Positions 1 through 6,354 of a DNA stretch of 16,530 bases are shown here, piece by piece. Each line of letters opens with the position of its first letter. The stretch's first letter is position 1. Below the pieces are notes generated by a model. The model was not told the DNA's origin and searched no databases. It saw only the letters and a program-made list of their open reading frames with translations. The position numbers and the translations under genes are program-made. Source of the DNA: SZUA-1377 sp964622255 (GTDB taxonomy: Bacteria > Campylobacterota > Campylobacteria > Campylobacterales > QNZT01); contig CAZUPK010000020.1 of NCBI GenBank assembly GCA_964622255.1, positions 1 through 16,530 of the forward strand, read 5' to 3'.

Positions 1-5
1 AGAAA

Positions 6-242
6 GTGATGAGAAAACTGTTTTTGACAATACTATTGGCAAGTATAACTCTTTTTGCATTTGATATAAATAGTGCTACAAAAGAGGATTTTATGAAAAT
101 AAAGGGCATAGGTACTAAAAAGGCTGAAAAAATAATAGCATATAGAAAAAAGCATGGTAAGTTTAAAAATGCTGATGAAATAGTCAATGTAAAAGGTATC
201 AGTAAAAAAATCGTTGAAAAAATAAAATCTTTCAAAGGGTGA
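6..242 (+). CDS. ComEA-like exported helix-hairpin-helix DNA-binding protein
   Basis: A 78-residue protein with an N-terminal signal peptide: a basic MRK, then a hydrophobic stretch to about residue 19, with the mature part starting near DINSAT. Two helix-hairpin-helix units follow, IKGIGTKKAEKI (32-43) and VKGISKKIVEKI (62-73), joined by the YRKKHGKF segment typical of the ComEA family. Family knowledge: ComEA proteins bind double-stranded DNA without sequence specificity in the periplasm and help pull transforming DNA inward. This one is essentially signal plus the HhH domain, the minimal form found in Gram-negatives. The start is either GTG at 6 or the adjacent ATG at 9. The AGAAAG just upstream is too close to decide, and the true upstream context lies outside the window. 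The role in competence is inferred; the fold is secure. Confidence 0.85.
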   Translation: MMRKLFLTILLASITLFAFDINSATKEDFMKIKGIGTKKAEKIIAYRKKHGKFKNADEIVNVKGISKKIVEKIKSFKG

Positions 243-481
243 TTGACTATATTCAGGGTTTAAGGAATTTCCTATTTATGGAGGTTTCTTACACCCATCT
301 TTTTTTTCTTTGTCAGTCGCTTATGTCTTTAGATATTGTATGATAGTATTTGCAATTTCACTCATTAATTTCACTCATTTAAATACCATTTAGAAAAAGC
401 AAAGTAGATTGTGGCAAGTTTTCGCGATGAAGGTTATGAAGCGAAGTTTGGGTCAGGGGTTAAGCTAAAGTAAGAAATCTT
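243..481. other. Intergenic stretch with a possible gene remnant
   Basis: No intact gene is visible between the ComEA-like gene and the convergent operon. The stretch holds an exact 13-bp tandem repeat (354-379) and a short + strand reading frame, GTG 411 to TAA 471-473. That frame encodes 20 residues (VASFRDEGYEAKFGSGVKLK) of protein-like composition and is preceded in frame by a TAG. It could be the tail of a decayed gene. A T-run at about 300-307 has no clear stem beside it, so I do not call a terminator. Confidence 0.35.
354..379. repeat. 13-bp perfect tandem duplication
   Basis: AATTTCACTCATT occurs twice back to back (354-366 and 367-379) with no mismatch. It lies in noncoding DNA between convergent genes and looks like a recent slippage duplication. 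Confidence 0.9.
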
Positions 482-922
482 TTATTTTTTAATATACTTT
501 CTATTTTCAGGATTTGCTAGGAAGATGTTTTTACTTCTTTCTATCTTACTTTCTTGTTTTTGTTTGTTTACCTTTCTTGAAAGATTTATATATATCGGTG
601 TATCGTCTAAAAGTAGTTGTATGATGGAGTGAAGAGGGACTTTTACTATACTTCCTATATTTTCACTGCCAAAACCAGCTTCAAATTCTAAAAACTCATC
701 ATCTATCTCTATAGTTTCATAAGTATATCCCGCAAGTGCAAACAAAGTTATAGGTTTGAAATTCCCTTTGATATAGTCTGGAAGTTCTGGATCAAACTCT
801 ACTTCTTTTATATTTACCAGGATAGAAAAAAACATCCCCTTACTTTGTAGTAGTTTTATAACCTCTTTTGAGTGAGCATTCATCAAGTTTACAAAATCGC
901 TATCAGAAAAAATCTTTTTCAC
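482..922 (-). CDS. SspB-like protein, putative ClpXP adaptor
   Basis: A 146-residue protein with no signal peptide or membrane segment. Residues about 33-113 follow the SspB pattern: a strand (ILVNI), a P-x-Y element (LPDYIKG, 48-53), I-x-L, then E-x-I-E-I-D-D-E, a F-E-A-x-F-G motif (80-85) and V-x-V-P-L-x-x-I-I (93-101). These correspond in order to the VVDV, P-x-EY, IVLNI, NLELxNDE, FNARFGG and VxVPLxAVLAIY elements of E. coli SspB. A charged linker-like tail (115-146) follows. SspB family members bind ssrA-tagged and other substrates and tether them to ClpX. No obvious LRVVK-type ClpX-docking peptide is seen at the C-terminus, which ends ENRKYIKK. The start is GTG at 922, chosen because GAAGG lies 7 nt upstream, 9 nt after the pabC stop. 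It is the last gene of the operon. The assignment is a pattern match made by eye; otherwise it is a conserved hypothetical. Confidence 0.5.
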   Translation of the reverse strand: MKKIFSDSDFVNLMNAHSKEVIKLLQSKGMFFSILVNIKEVEFDPELPDYIKGNFKPITLFALAGYTYETIEIDDEFLEFEAGFGSENIGSIVKVPLHSIIQLLLDDTPIYINLSRKVNKQKQESKIERSKNIFLANPENRKYIKK

Positions 923-931
923 TTGCTACCT

Positions 932-1516
932 TCATATTATAAATTTAGGATTTCTAATTACTTTAAATCCTATCATCGCATTTATTATAGCAAAACTTTC
1001 TATTTTTTCAATATCTTCAACTTTTAAATCACTAAGCTTTAAGAGATTTTTTTCTAAAAATTTTTCCCTCATAGTCCCTTTTAAAAGTGGTTTTTTGGGT
1101 GTATACCATATACCGTCCATCTTTAAAGCTATATTTGCTACAGATGTATCTTTTATATAACCATCCTTGTTTATTATGAGAATATCATCTGCTAGTTCTC
1201 TTTGTAAAAAAAGAGTCTCTATACTGCTTCTATCGGCATATTTATAGTCATATTTGATTTTTGAACGGATTATTTTAAAAGATTGTATATTTTTGGGAAT
1301 GTATGGATAAAAATGAACACTTTTTATCTCTTTGTCATAGATAATTTTACATCTATAAAGCTCATATGTTGTAGGTGGAGTTATAAAGCTGTTTAAATCT
1401 ATATTGCTTTTTATACCAAAGTTTTGCTCTATAGTAGCATTTAATCTTTTGTTATGATACTTTATGTTATAGATAGTTTGATTTTCAACTTTTATAGTTT
1501 CAAAAAATAGGGACAT
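932..1516 (-). CDS. pabC: Aminodeoxychorismate lyase-like class IV aminotransferase
   Basis: A 194-residue class IV PLP-dependent protein. The C-terminal half carries the family signature: an ADDILIINKDGYIKDTSVANI segment (109-129) and the turn YTPKKPLLKGTMRE (138-151), where the cofactor phosphate and substrate bind. A conserved lysine in KYDYKYADRSS (K92 best, K88 possible) is the likely Schiff-base residue. Together with PabB it would release pyruvate from aminodeoxychorismate to give p-aminobenzoate for folate. It is shorter than E. coli PabC (about 270 residues), with a reduced N-terminal domain, as in other small epsilonproteobacterial versions. Its ATG lies inside the 3' end of pabB (17-base overlap), which suggests translational coupling and supports pabC over a branched-chain aminotransferase. 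Confidence 0.82.
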   Translation of the reverse strand: MSLFFETIKVENQTIYNIKYHNKRLNATIEQNFGIKSNIDLNSFITPPTTYELYRCKIIYDKEIKSVHFYPYIPKNIQSFKIIRSKIKYDYKYADRSSIETLFLQRELADDILIINKDGYIKDTSVANIALKMDGIWYTPKKPLLKGTMREKFLEKNLLKLSDLKVEDIEKIESFAIINAMIGFKVIRNPKFII

Positions 1517-2453
1517 ATATCTTTTCCTTTAACTCGTTATATTCATCTTTTATTTTTGAGTCTATCGTAATACCTCCACCACTTTTATAATAGAGTTTAT
1601 CCCCCTTTTTTTCTATAAATCGTATCATAACCGCACTATCTAAACTATCACCATCAAAAATTCCAAAAATTCCAGTGAAAAATCCTCTTTCATATCTCTC
1701 AACCTCTTTTATGATTTCAACAGTTTTTCTCTTTGGAGTTCCAGTGATACTTCCTGCTGGTAAAAGTCTTATTATGATAGAGCCTAGTTTATTTTGCCAA
1801 GACTCTTCTAACTCTCCCGATATTTTGGAACTTACTTGTAAAAGTTCTCTATTTCTTCCGGCTTTTATGCTTTCAATATATCTAAACTTTTCTACTTGGA
1901 CATTTCTGCTAACCATATTTAAGTCATTTCTTAAAAGATCTACAACCATAATATGTTCTGCCATCTCTTTTTGATTTGATAGTATCTTTTTTTTAGCATC
2001 GGGAATCTTAGCATCTATGGTGCCTTTCATAGGATGAGTATAGATCTTGTTATCTTTTATATTTATAAATCTCTCTGGAGAAAAACAAACAAACTTATCT
2101 TTAAAGTAGAGTTTGAACTTAGCATTACTTATCTCGTAGATAGTTTTTAAGTTAGTTTCTATATTTAGCAAGGATGGAAAAGTCAGGTTTAAAAGATAGC
2201 TATTTCCAGCCTTTATATGCTCTAAAACTTTATCAAAAGCTTTTTTGTAGTTTTCAAACTCTATAGCTTCAAAACTATATTTTATATCTTTAGTTGAAGA
2301 GATAATTTTTTTGTCCATTGTATAAAATATATCACTATCAATTTCATCTAAAGGTTTTATATAGTAGTTTTTTAAATCAAAATCTATAACAAAAAGGGTA
2401 GGGACTCTTTTTTTGCCTAACTCATTTAAGGTTTTTTCTATCTCTTGTTTCAT
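1500..2453 (-). CDS. pabB: Aminodeoxychorismate synthase component I (PabB)
   Basis: A 317-residue chorismate-utilising enzyme corresponding to the catalytic domain only. Visible motifs are FSPERF (124-129), HPMKGT (140-145, where K143 matches the nucleophilic lysine that separates PabB from anthranilate synthase), VDLLRND (171-177), the chorismate-binding LLPAGSITGTPK (230-241), and SGGGIT (291-296). It adds ammonia to chorismate to make 4-amino-4-deoxychorismate; the glutamine amidotransferase partner PabA is not in this window. It lacks the N-terminal half of E. coli PabB, including the tryptophan-binding region, so it belongs to the short PabB type usually paired or fused with PabC. It sits 69 bases downstream of pyrB on the same strand. 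ATG at 2453 has no strong ribosome site. Confidence 0.93.
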   Translation of the reverse strand: MKQEIEKTLNELGKKRVPTLFVIDFDLKNYYIKPLDEIDSDIFYTMDKKIISSTKDIKYSFEAIEFENYKKAFDKVLEHIKAGNSYLLNLTFPSLLNIETNLKTIYEISNAKFKLYFKDKFVCFSPERFINIKDNKIYTHPMKGTIDAKIPDAKKKILSNQKEMAEHIMVVDLLRNDLNMVSRNVQVEKFRYIESIKAGRNRELLQVSSKISGELEESWQNKLGSIIIRLLPAGSITGTPKRKTVEIIKEVERYERGFFTGIFGIFDGDSLDSAVMIRFIEKKGDKLYYKSGGGITIDSKIKDEYNELKEKIYVPIF

Positions 2454-2522
2454 TTTGATTATCTTTTTTGAGTTGGAAAAAGCTTTGCCCTATCAGACAA
2501 GATATAAAATACTCAAAATGTT

Positions 2523-3407
2523 TCATAGATTGATCAACATCTCCAAAACAGCCATTCTTATATAAACACCATTTTCAACTTGATTTAAAACTTTGCATCT
2601 TTTATCTCTTAGCATCTCATCATCTATGTCTATATTTCTATGCACAGGTCCTGGATGTAAAAGGATAATATCTCTATCTCCAACAACCTCTTTTGTTATA
2701 CAAAAATCACTTGCATAATCTTTTAGTGACGCATACATTTGAGAAGTATGTCTTTCTGTTTGTGTTCTTAAGCTCATAATAATATCTACATCCTTTACAA
2801 TCCTTTTTAGGTTTGAAGAGTTTTTTAGTTTTGTAGTAGATGGTAAAAAGTGTGGAGGTGCAACCAAAGTTATATCAACTCCAAAACGAGTTAAAAGTTC
2901 TATATTTGAGTTTGCAACTCTTGAATTTTTTATATCCCCAACTATTGCTATTTTTTTCCCTTTTAAATCATCTCCTAAATACTCCCTCATAGTAAACATA
3001 TCTAAAAGTGCCTGTGTAGGGTGAGCAAAACTTCCATCTCCTCCGTTTAGGATAGGGCAGTTTACATAGTTTGAAAGCATCTTTGGAACCCCTGAGTTTT
3101 TATGTCTAACAACTATGGCATTAGGCTTCATAGCATCTAAGTTCGCGGCTGTGTCAAAAAGAGTCTCTCCTTTGCTTGAAGAGCTTGTTGCAATATTTAG
3201 GTTTACAACATTTGCTCCTAAATTTTTGGCAGCTATTTCAAAAGAGCTTCTAGTTCTTGTCGAATTTTCAAAAAATATAGTGATGATAAGTTTATCTTCT
3301 AAACTTCTTTTAAACTTTCCACTTTTATATTCCTTTGCCAAAGTAAAAAGCTTCTCTATCTCTTTAACTGAAAAATCTTTAGTATTTGTTAAGTGTTTTA
3401 TAGCCAT
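2523..3407 (-). CDS. pyrB: Aspartate carbamoyltransferase catalytic subunit
   Basis: A 294-residue enzyme that condenses carbamoyl phosphate and aspartate, the committed step of pyrimidine synthesis. Carbamoyl-phosphate motif F-E-N-S-T-R-T-R-S-S-F-E is at 46-57, the mobile loop SSSKGE at 76-81 (K79 reaches the active site of the neighbouring chain), HPTQALLD at 129-136, the aspartate-domain MSLRTQTER at 211-219, and HPGPVHRN at 251-258. Length is normal for the trimeric catalytic chain; no PyrI regulatory subunit is present here. Its ATG at 3407 overlaps the end of bpt by 10 bases, and its ribosome site GAGG lies inside the last codons of bpt, so translation is probably coupled. Confidence 0.97.
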   Translation of the reverse strand: MAIKHLTNTKDFSVKEIEKLFTLAKEYKSGKFKRSLEDKLIITIFFENSTRTRSSFEIAAKNLGANVVNLNIATSSSSKGETLFDTAANLDAMKPNAIVVRHKNSGVPKMLSNYVNCPILNGGDGSFAHPTQALLDMFTMREYLGDDLKGKKIAIVGDIKNSRVANSNIELLTRFGVDITLVAPPHFLPSTTKLKNSSNLKRIVKDVDIIMSLRTQTERHTSQMYASLKDYASDFCITKEVVGDRDIILLHPGPVHRNIDIDDEMLRDKRCKVLNQVENGVYIRMAVLEMLINL

Positions 3408-4144
3408 ATCGCCTCATCCTCTAACTCCGGGTGATTTATAAGTCTTTTTTGTGGTTTATAGTCAAACTTATAGTTTAAACTATCACTATTTTGCACAGCA
3501 TATCCTAAATATATCCATTTTAGTCCCATTTCTTTAGCAAACTCTATCTCTTTATATATGGAGTATTTTCCAAGACTTAAAAAGGAGTATTCAGGATCAT
3601 AGTAAAAGTATATAGCAGAGATTCCATCGGCTAAAAAATCCACTATATCAACCCCAACTAACTTTTCGTCAACAAAGTAGAGTATATCCTTCCCATAAAA
3701 CGAATGTCCGGCAACATAAAGATCATAATAGCTTGACTCTGATATATGATATAACTCCCAACCCTTTTTCTTATTCATATACTCGTGATACTTTTTATAT
3801 AACTTTATATGTGCAGGAGTAGAAGAGGGAGTTTTTATAAGTATCTTAGTTTTTGCCTCTTTGTTTTTTTTATATACCCTTTTAGCCGATCGCGATAGTT
3901 TGAAGTTTTCAACATCTATCTTTACAGATATACAATCGCAGCAATTTTTACATACAGGACGGGAGAAATAGTTACCAAACCTCCTCCAGCCCCTTTGAAT
4001 AAGTTTTGTATTTAGATCAAGGGAGGAGTTTTTAATATATTTATACTCCATCTTCATCTTTTTATTTTTTTGATATACACACCTTGTCTCAAGTGTCGAA
4101 AATTCTATGATGTCTTGATTTAGACCCTGTGTCTTTCTCATCAC
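3398..4144 (-). CDS. bpt: Bpt/Ate-type aminoacyl-tRNA--protein transferase
   Basis: A 248-residue protein that transfers an amino acid from aminoacyl-tRNA to the N-terminus of proteins, creating a destabilising residue for the ClpS-ClpA N-degron pathway. Signature: a GWRRFGNYFSRPVC element (52-65) matching the G-x-R-R-x-G-x-x-x-x-R-P-x-C core, C22 in the N-terminal part, and a compact cysteine group C65/C68/C69/C71. The C-terminal GNAT-like half has YFYYDPEYSFLSLGKYS (179-195), LGY (213-215) and NYKFDYKPQ. Bacterial members of this type (Bpt) attach Leu to N-terminal Asp/Glu, while eukaryotic Ate1 attaches Arg; the sequence alone does not prove donor specificity. The start is GTG 4144 or, equally plausible, the adjacent ATG 4141, just past the stop of the upstream gene. 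Confidence 0.9.
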   Translation of the reverse strand: MMRKTQGLNQDIIEFSTLETRCVYQKNKKMKMEYKYIKNSSLDLNTKLIQRGWRRFGNYFSRPVCKNCCDCISVKIDVENFKLSRSAKRVYKKNKEAKTKILIKTPSSTPAHIKLYKKYHEYMNKKKGWELYHISESSYYDLYVAGHSFYGKDILYFVDEKLVGVDIVDFLADGISAIYFYYDPEYSFLSLGKYSIYKEIEFAKEMGLKWIYLGYAVQNSDSLNYKFDYKPQKRLINHPELEDEAIWL

Positions 4145-4145
4145 T

Positions 4146-4583
4146 TTATCTATTTTTATATATCTTATGCAGACTCTCTCTTATATTTTCAGCTTTTATT
4201 TCGCCATCTTTGAAGCTTGTTTTTATAAACTCGTCAAAGTTTATAAAAATCTCTGCTATTTCACTCTCTACATCATCTATATCTTTTTTCTTCACTAAGA
4301 CAGTCTCATAAAAGGCTAACTTTCTTATAAAGTCATCTAAATCTTTCAAGATTTTCTCTTTTTGTAATTTTTCTTGAAGTAAAAACTCAGGATTTTCATT
4401 TTTACCATTTATATCTCTTTTTATATCTTTTATAAACTCTATCATAGCACCTGCTAGATTTGCGAAAAACTCATAATCTTTAGAGGACTTTTTCTCTATC
4501 TTTGATGTAACTTGGCTTATGTTTTGATACATCAAATAAGCCACAACACCGCCTACTAAAACAACTGAAACCAATCCACCCAT
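4146..4583 (-). CDS. Conserved hypothetical protein with N-terminal membrane anchor
   Basis: A 145-residue protein of unknown function. Residues 3-18 form one hydrophobic, Gly/Val-rich transmembrane segment. The remainder is hydrophilic and helix-rich (Lys/Glu/Asp/Ile repeats from about 25 to 145), likely coiled-coil or helical bundle, facing either cytoplasm or periplasm. No cysteine or recognisable catalytic motif is present. It is the first gene of the leftward operon: ATG at 4583 with GGAGTG 6 nt upstream and a TATAAT-type -10 on this strand. Its stop is directly adjacent to the start of bpt. The operon position suggests co-expression with bpt and pyrB but does not indicate a function. 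Confidence 0.8.
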   Translation of the reverse strand: MGGLVSVVLVGGVVAYLMYQNISQVTSKIEKKSSKDYEFFANLAGAMIEFIKDIKRDINGKNENPEFLLQEKLQKEKILKDLDDFIRKLAFYETVLVKKKDIDDVESEIAEIFINFDEFIKTSFKDGEIKAENIRESLHKIYKNR

Positions 4584-4612
4584 ATAACACTCCGATTTTT
4601 AAAAACTTTTTT

Positions 4613-4620
4613 ATTATAAT
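4613..4620. promoter_or_regulatory. Overlapping divergent -10 elements
   Basis: The palindrome ATTATAAT reads as TATAAT on both strands: 4615-4620 on + for the DAHP synthase gene, and 4618-4613 on - for the bpt/pyrB/pab operon. The + copy ends 27 bases before its ATG at 4648 and the - copy about 29 bases before its ATG at 4583. -35 regions are A/T-rich and poorly defined, as is common in Campylobacterota. The two promoters cannot both be occupied by RNA polymerase at once. Confidence 0.6.
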
Positions 4621-4647
4621 ATCGCAATTTTTTTAAAAAGGCAAAAG

Positions 4648-6000
4648 ATGAAAGAATGGAATCTAAAAAGTTGGAGAGAAAAACCTATAAAGCAACAACC
4701 AACATATGAGGATATAGATGAGCTAAAGAGTGTTGAGGAGAAACTTAAAAAGTTTCCCCCATTAGTTTTTGCAGAAGAGGTAAGAAGCCTAAAAAAGCAG
4801 ATGGCAGAGGTTACCAAAGGCAATGCTTTCTTACTTCAGGGTGGGGATTGTGCAGAGAGTTTTAGTGAGTTCAATGCCGACAATATTAGAGATTTTTTCA
4901 AAGTATTTTTACAAATGTCGGTAGTTTTAACCTTTGCATTAGGAAAGCCGGTAGTAAAAATAGGAAGGATAGCAGGACAGTTTGCAAAGCCAAGAAGTAG
5001 TGATTTTGAAACTGTAGATGGGATTACACTTCCAAGTTATAGAGGGGATATTATAAACTCTATAGAGTTTACCAAAAAGGCAAGAAAAGCAAATCCAAAA
5101 AGAATGATTATGGCTTATAATCAAGCAGCCGCAACTTTAAATCTTTTAAGAGCTTTTGCAAGAGGTGGCTTTGCAGATCTTACAAAGGTTCATAAGTGGA
5201 ATGTTGACTTTACAAATAAGGGTGAAGCTTTTAAAAAATATGAGGAGTTAGCATCTAAGATAAGTGAAGCTTTAAGATTTATGGATGCATGTGGGATTAA
5301 CTCAAAAACTGCTCCCAGTCTTGCTCAAACTGTTCTTTATACTTCACATGAAGCACTTTTACTAAACTACGAAGAGGCTTTTACTAGAGTCGATAGTAGC
5401 ACCAAAAAGTGGTATGATTGTTCGGCTCATATGCTTTGGATAGGAGATAGAACCAGAGGAGTTGATGAAGCTCATGTTGAGTTTTTAAGAGGAGTTGAAA
5501 ATCCAGTAGGTATAAAGGCAGGACCTACAACAACTACGGATGACCTTTTAAAACTTATAGATGCGATAAATCCTAAAAATGAAGCAGGAAAACTAAATAT
5601 CATAGTTAGAATGGGGGCGGATAAAGTAAAAGATAAGTTTCCAAAGCTTTTAAGAGCTGTTAAAAAAGAGGGTAAAGAGATACTTTGGAGTTGTGACCCT
5701 ATGCATGGAAACACTTTCAAAACGGCAAATGACTATAAAACAAGAGAATTTGATAACATCGTAAAGGAGATAAAAAACTTTTTTGATATACATAAAGCTG
5801 AGGGAACTATGGCAGGTGGTATCCACTTGGAGATGACAGGAAAAGAGGTTACGGAGTGTGTTGGTGGAGGAGAAAATATCCTAGAAGAAGATCTAAGTAG
5901 TAGATATCATACACACTGTGATCCTAGATTGAATGCATCTCAAGCTTTAGAAGTTGCATTTTTGATAGCTGAAAATCTTAAAGAAGTTAACCGTAGTTAG
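4648..6000 (+). CDS. Class II 3-deoxy-D-arabino-heptulosonate 7-phosphate synthase
   Basis: A 450-residue enzyme that joins phosphoenolpyruvate and erythrose 4-phosphate in the first step of the shikimate pathway. All class II (plant/AroH_II) landmarks are present: QGGDCAESF (64-72), the phosphate-binding R-I-A-G-Q-F-A-K-P-R-S-S (107-118), RMGADKV (321-327), SCDPMHGNT (348-356), GGIHLEMTG (390-398) and HCDPRLNAS (423-431). The four metal ligands are C68, H353, E395 and D425, matching C87, H369, E411 and D441 of the Mycobacterium tuberculosis enzyme with a near-constant offset. Feedback sites cannot be judged by eye. The start ATG 4648 has an AAGG about 8 nt upstream. It stands alone on its strand, divergent from the operon containing the chorismate-consuming pabB. 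Usually annotated aroF/aroG/aroH in different genomes, so I leave the symbol blank. Confidence 0.97.
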   Translation: MKEWNLKSWREKPIKQQPTYEDIDELKSVEEKLKKFPPLVFAEEVRSLKKQMAEVTKGNAFLLQGGDCAESFSEFNADNIRDFFKVFLQMSVVLTFALGKPVVKIGRIAGQFAKPRSSDFETVDGITLPSYRGDIINSIEFTKKARKANPKRMIMAYNQAAATLNLLRAFARGGFADLTKVHKWNVDFTNKGEAFKKYEELASKISEALRFMDACGINSKTAPSLAQTVLYTSHEALLLNYEEAFTRVDSSTKKWYDCSAHMLWIGDRTRGVDEAHVEFLRGVENPVGIKAGPTTTTDDLLKLIDAINPKNEAGKLNIIVRMGADKVKDKFPKLLRAVKKEGKEILWSCDPMHGNTFKTANDYKTREFDNIVKEIKNFFDIHKAEGTMAGGIHLEMTGKEVTECVGGGENILEEDLSSRYHTHCDPRLNASQALEVAFLIAENLKEVNRS

Positions 6001-6021
6001 TTCCTATTTACTAAGTTATGG

Positions 6022-6027
6022 TAAAAT
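6022..6027 (+). promoter_or_regulatory. Predicted -10 box (TAAAAT) of the small exported protein gene
   Basis: TAAAAT lies 27 bases before the ATG at 6055, in the pattern GGTAAAATCATATAAA. No convincing -35 box is visible. A ribosome site AGAGG precedes the start. Confidence 0.45.
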
Positions 6028-6054
6028 CATATAAATAATTTATAAAGAGGTAGT

Positions 6055-6297
6055 ATGAAGTATGTTTTAGTTTTAAGTTTGTTTGTTAGTTTCTCTTTCG
6101 CTACTGATGATGCAGAGCTTTATAAGAAACTAAAAACTGAGATTTCAAAAAAAAATGATATAGTTCATAAAGAGGGAGATTTAAAAGTTGTTGTAAAGAA
6201 CAAGGATACAAATCTCACAAAAAAGATAAAAAACTTGATGAAAAAAGAGGATGTTGCTAAAGTTACACAGGAATATGAGGCTGTTTTGAAAAATTAG
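6055..6297 (+). CDS. Small exported protein of unknown function
   Basis: An 80-residue protein with an N-terminal signal peptide (MKY, hydrophobic residues 4-15, probable cleavage after SFA near 16) and a mature part of about 64 residues. The mature part is very rich in Lys, Asp and Glu and is predicted helical (DDAELYKKLKTEI...). No cysteine, so it is not a lipoprotein and has no disulphide. It is probably periplasmic. Ribosome site AGAGG about 8 nt upstream and its own -10 box support a real gene. It lies 54 bases after the DAHP synthase stop, but the promoter suggests separate transcription. I do not recognise the family. Confidence 0.72.
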   Translation: MKYVLVLSLFVSFSFATDDAELYKKLKTEISKKNDIVHKEGDLKVVVKNKDTNLTKKIKNLMKKEDVAKVTQEYEAVLKN

Positions 6298-6316
6298 TTT
6301 TTTAAAATATTTAAGA

Positions 6317-6322
6317 TAAAAT
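6317..6322 (+). promoter_or_regulatory. Predicted -10 box (TAAAAT) of the UvrD/Rep-like helicase gene
   Basis: TAAAAT within GATAAAATCGCATAAA, 32 bases before the ATG at 6355. It resembles the box in front of the preceding small gene. AAAGG about 10 nt before the ATG would be the ribosome site. Confidence 0.4.
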
Positions 6323-6354
6323 CGCATAAATTTTTATTAAAGGTTATAAGATTT

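Noticed and set aside
421..445. TTCGC/GCGAA inverted repeat as a terminator for the SspB-like gene
   Set aside because: Only 5 base pairs with a 15-base loop and no T-run in the right place.
1675..1974. 99-codon + strand ORF inside pabB
   Set aside because: It is antisense to well-conserved pabB motifs and has no ribosome site; a shadow frame.
2454..2522. Separate promoter for pabB in the 69-base gap after pyrB
   Set aside because: No convincing -10/-35 pair on the - strand; the gap is short and probably within one transcript.
3115..3441. 108-codon + strand ORF over pyrB/bpt
   Set aside because: Antisense shadow of the pyrB N-terminal coding region with low-complexity hydrophobic translation.
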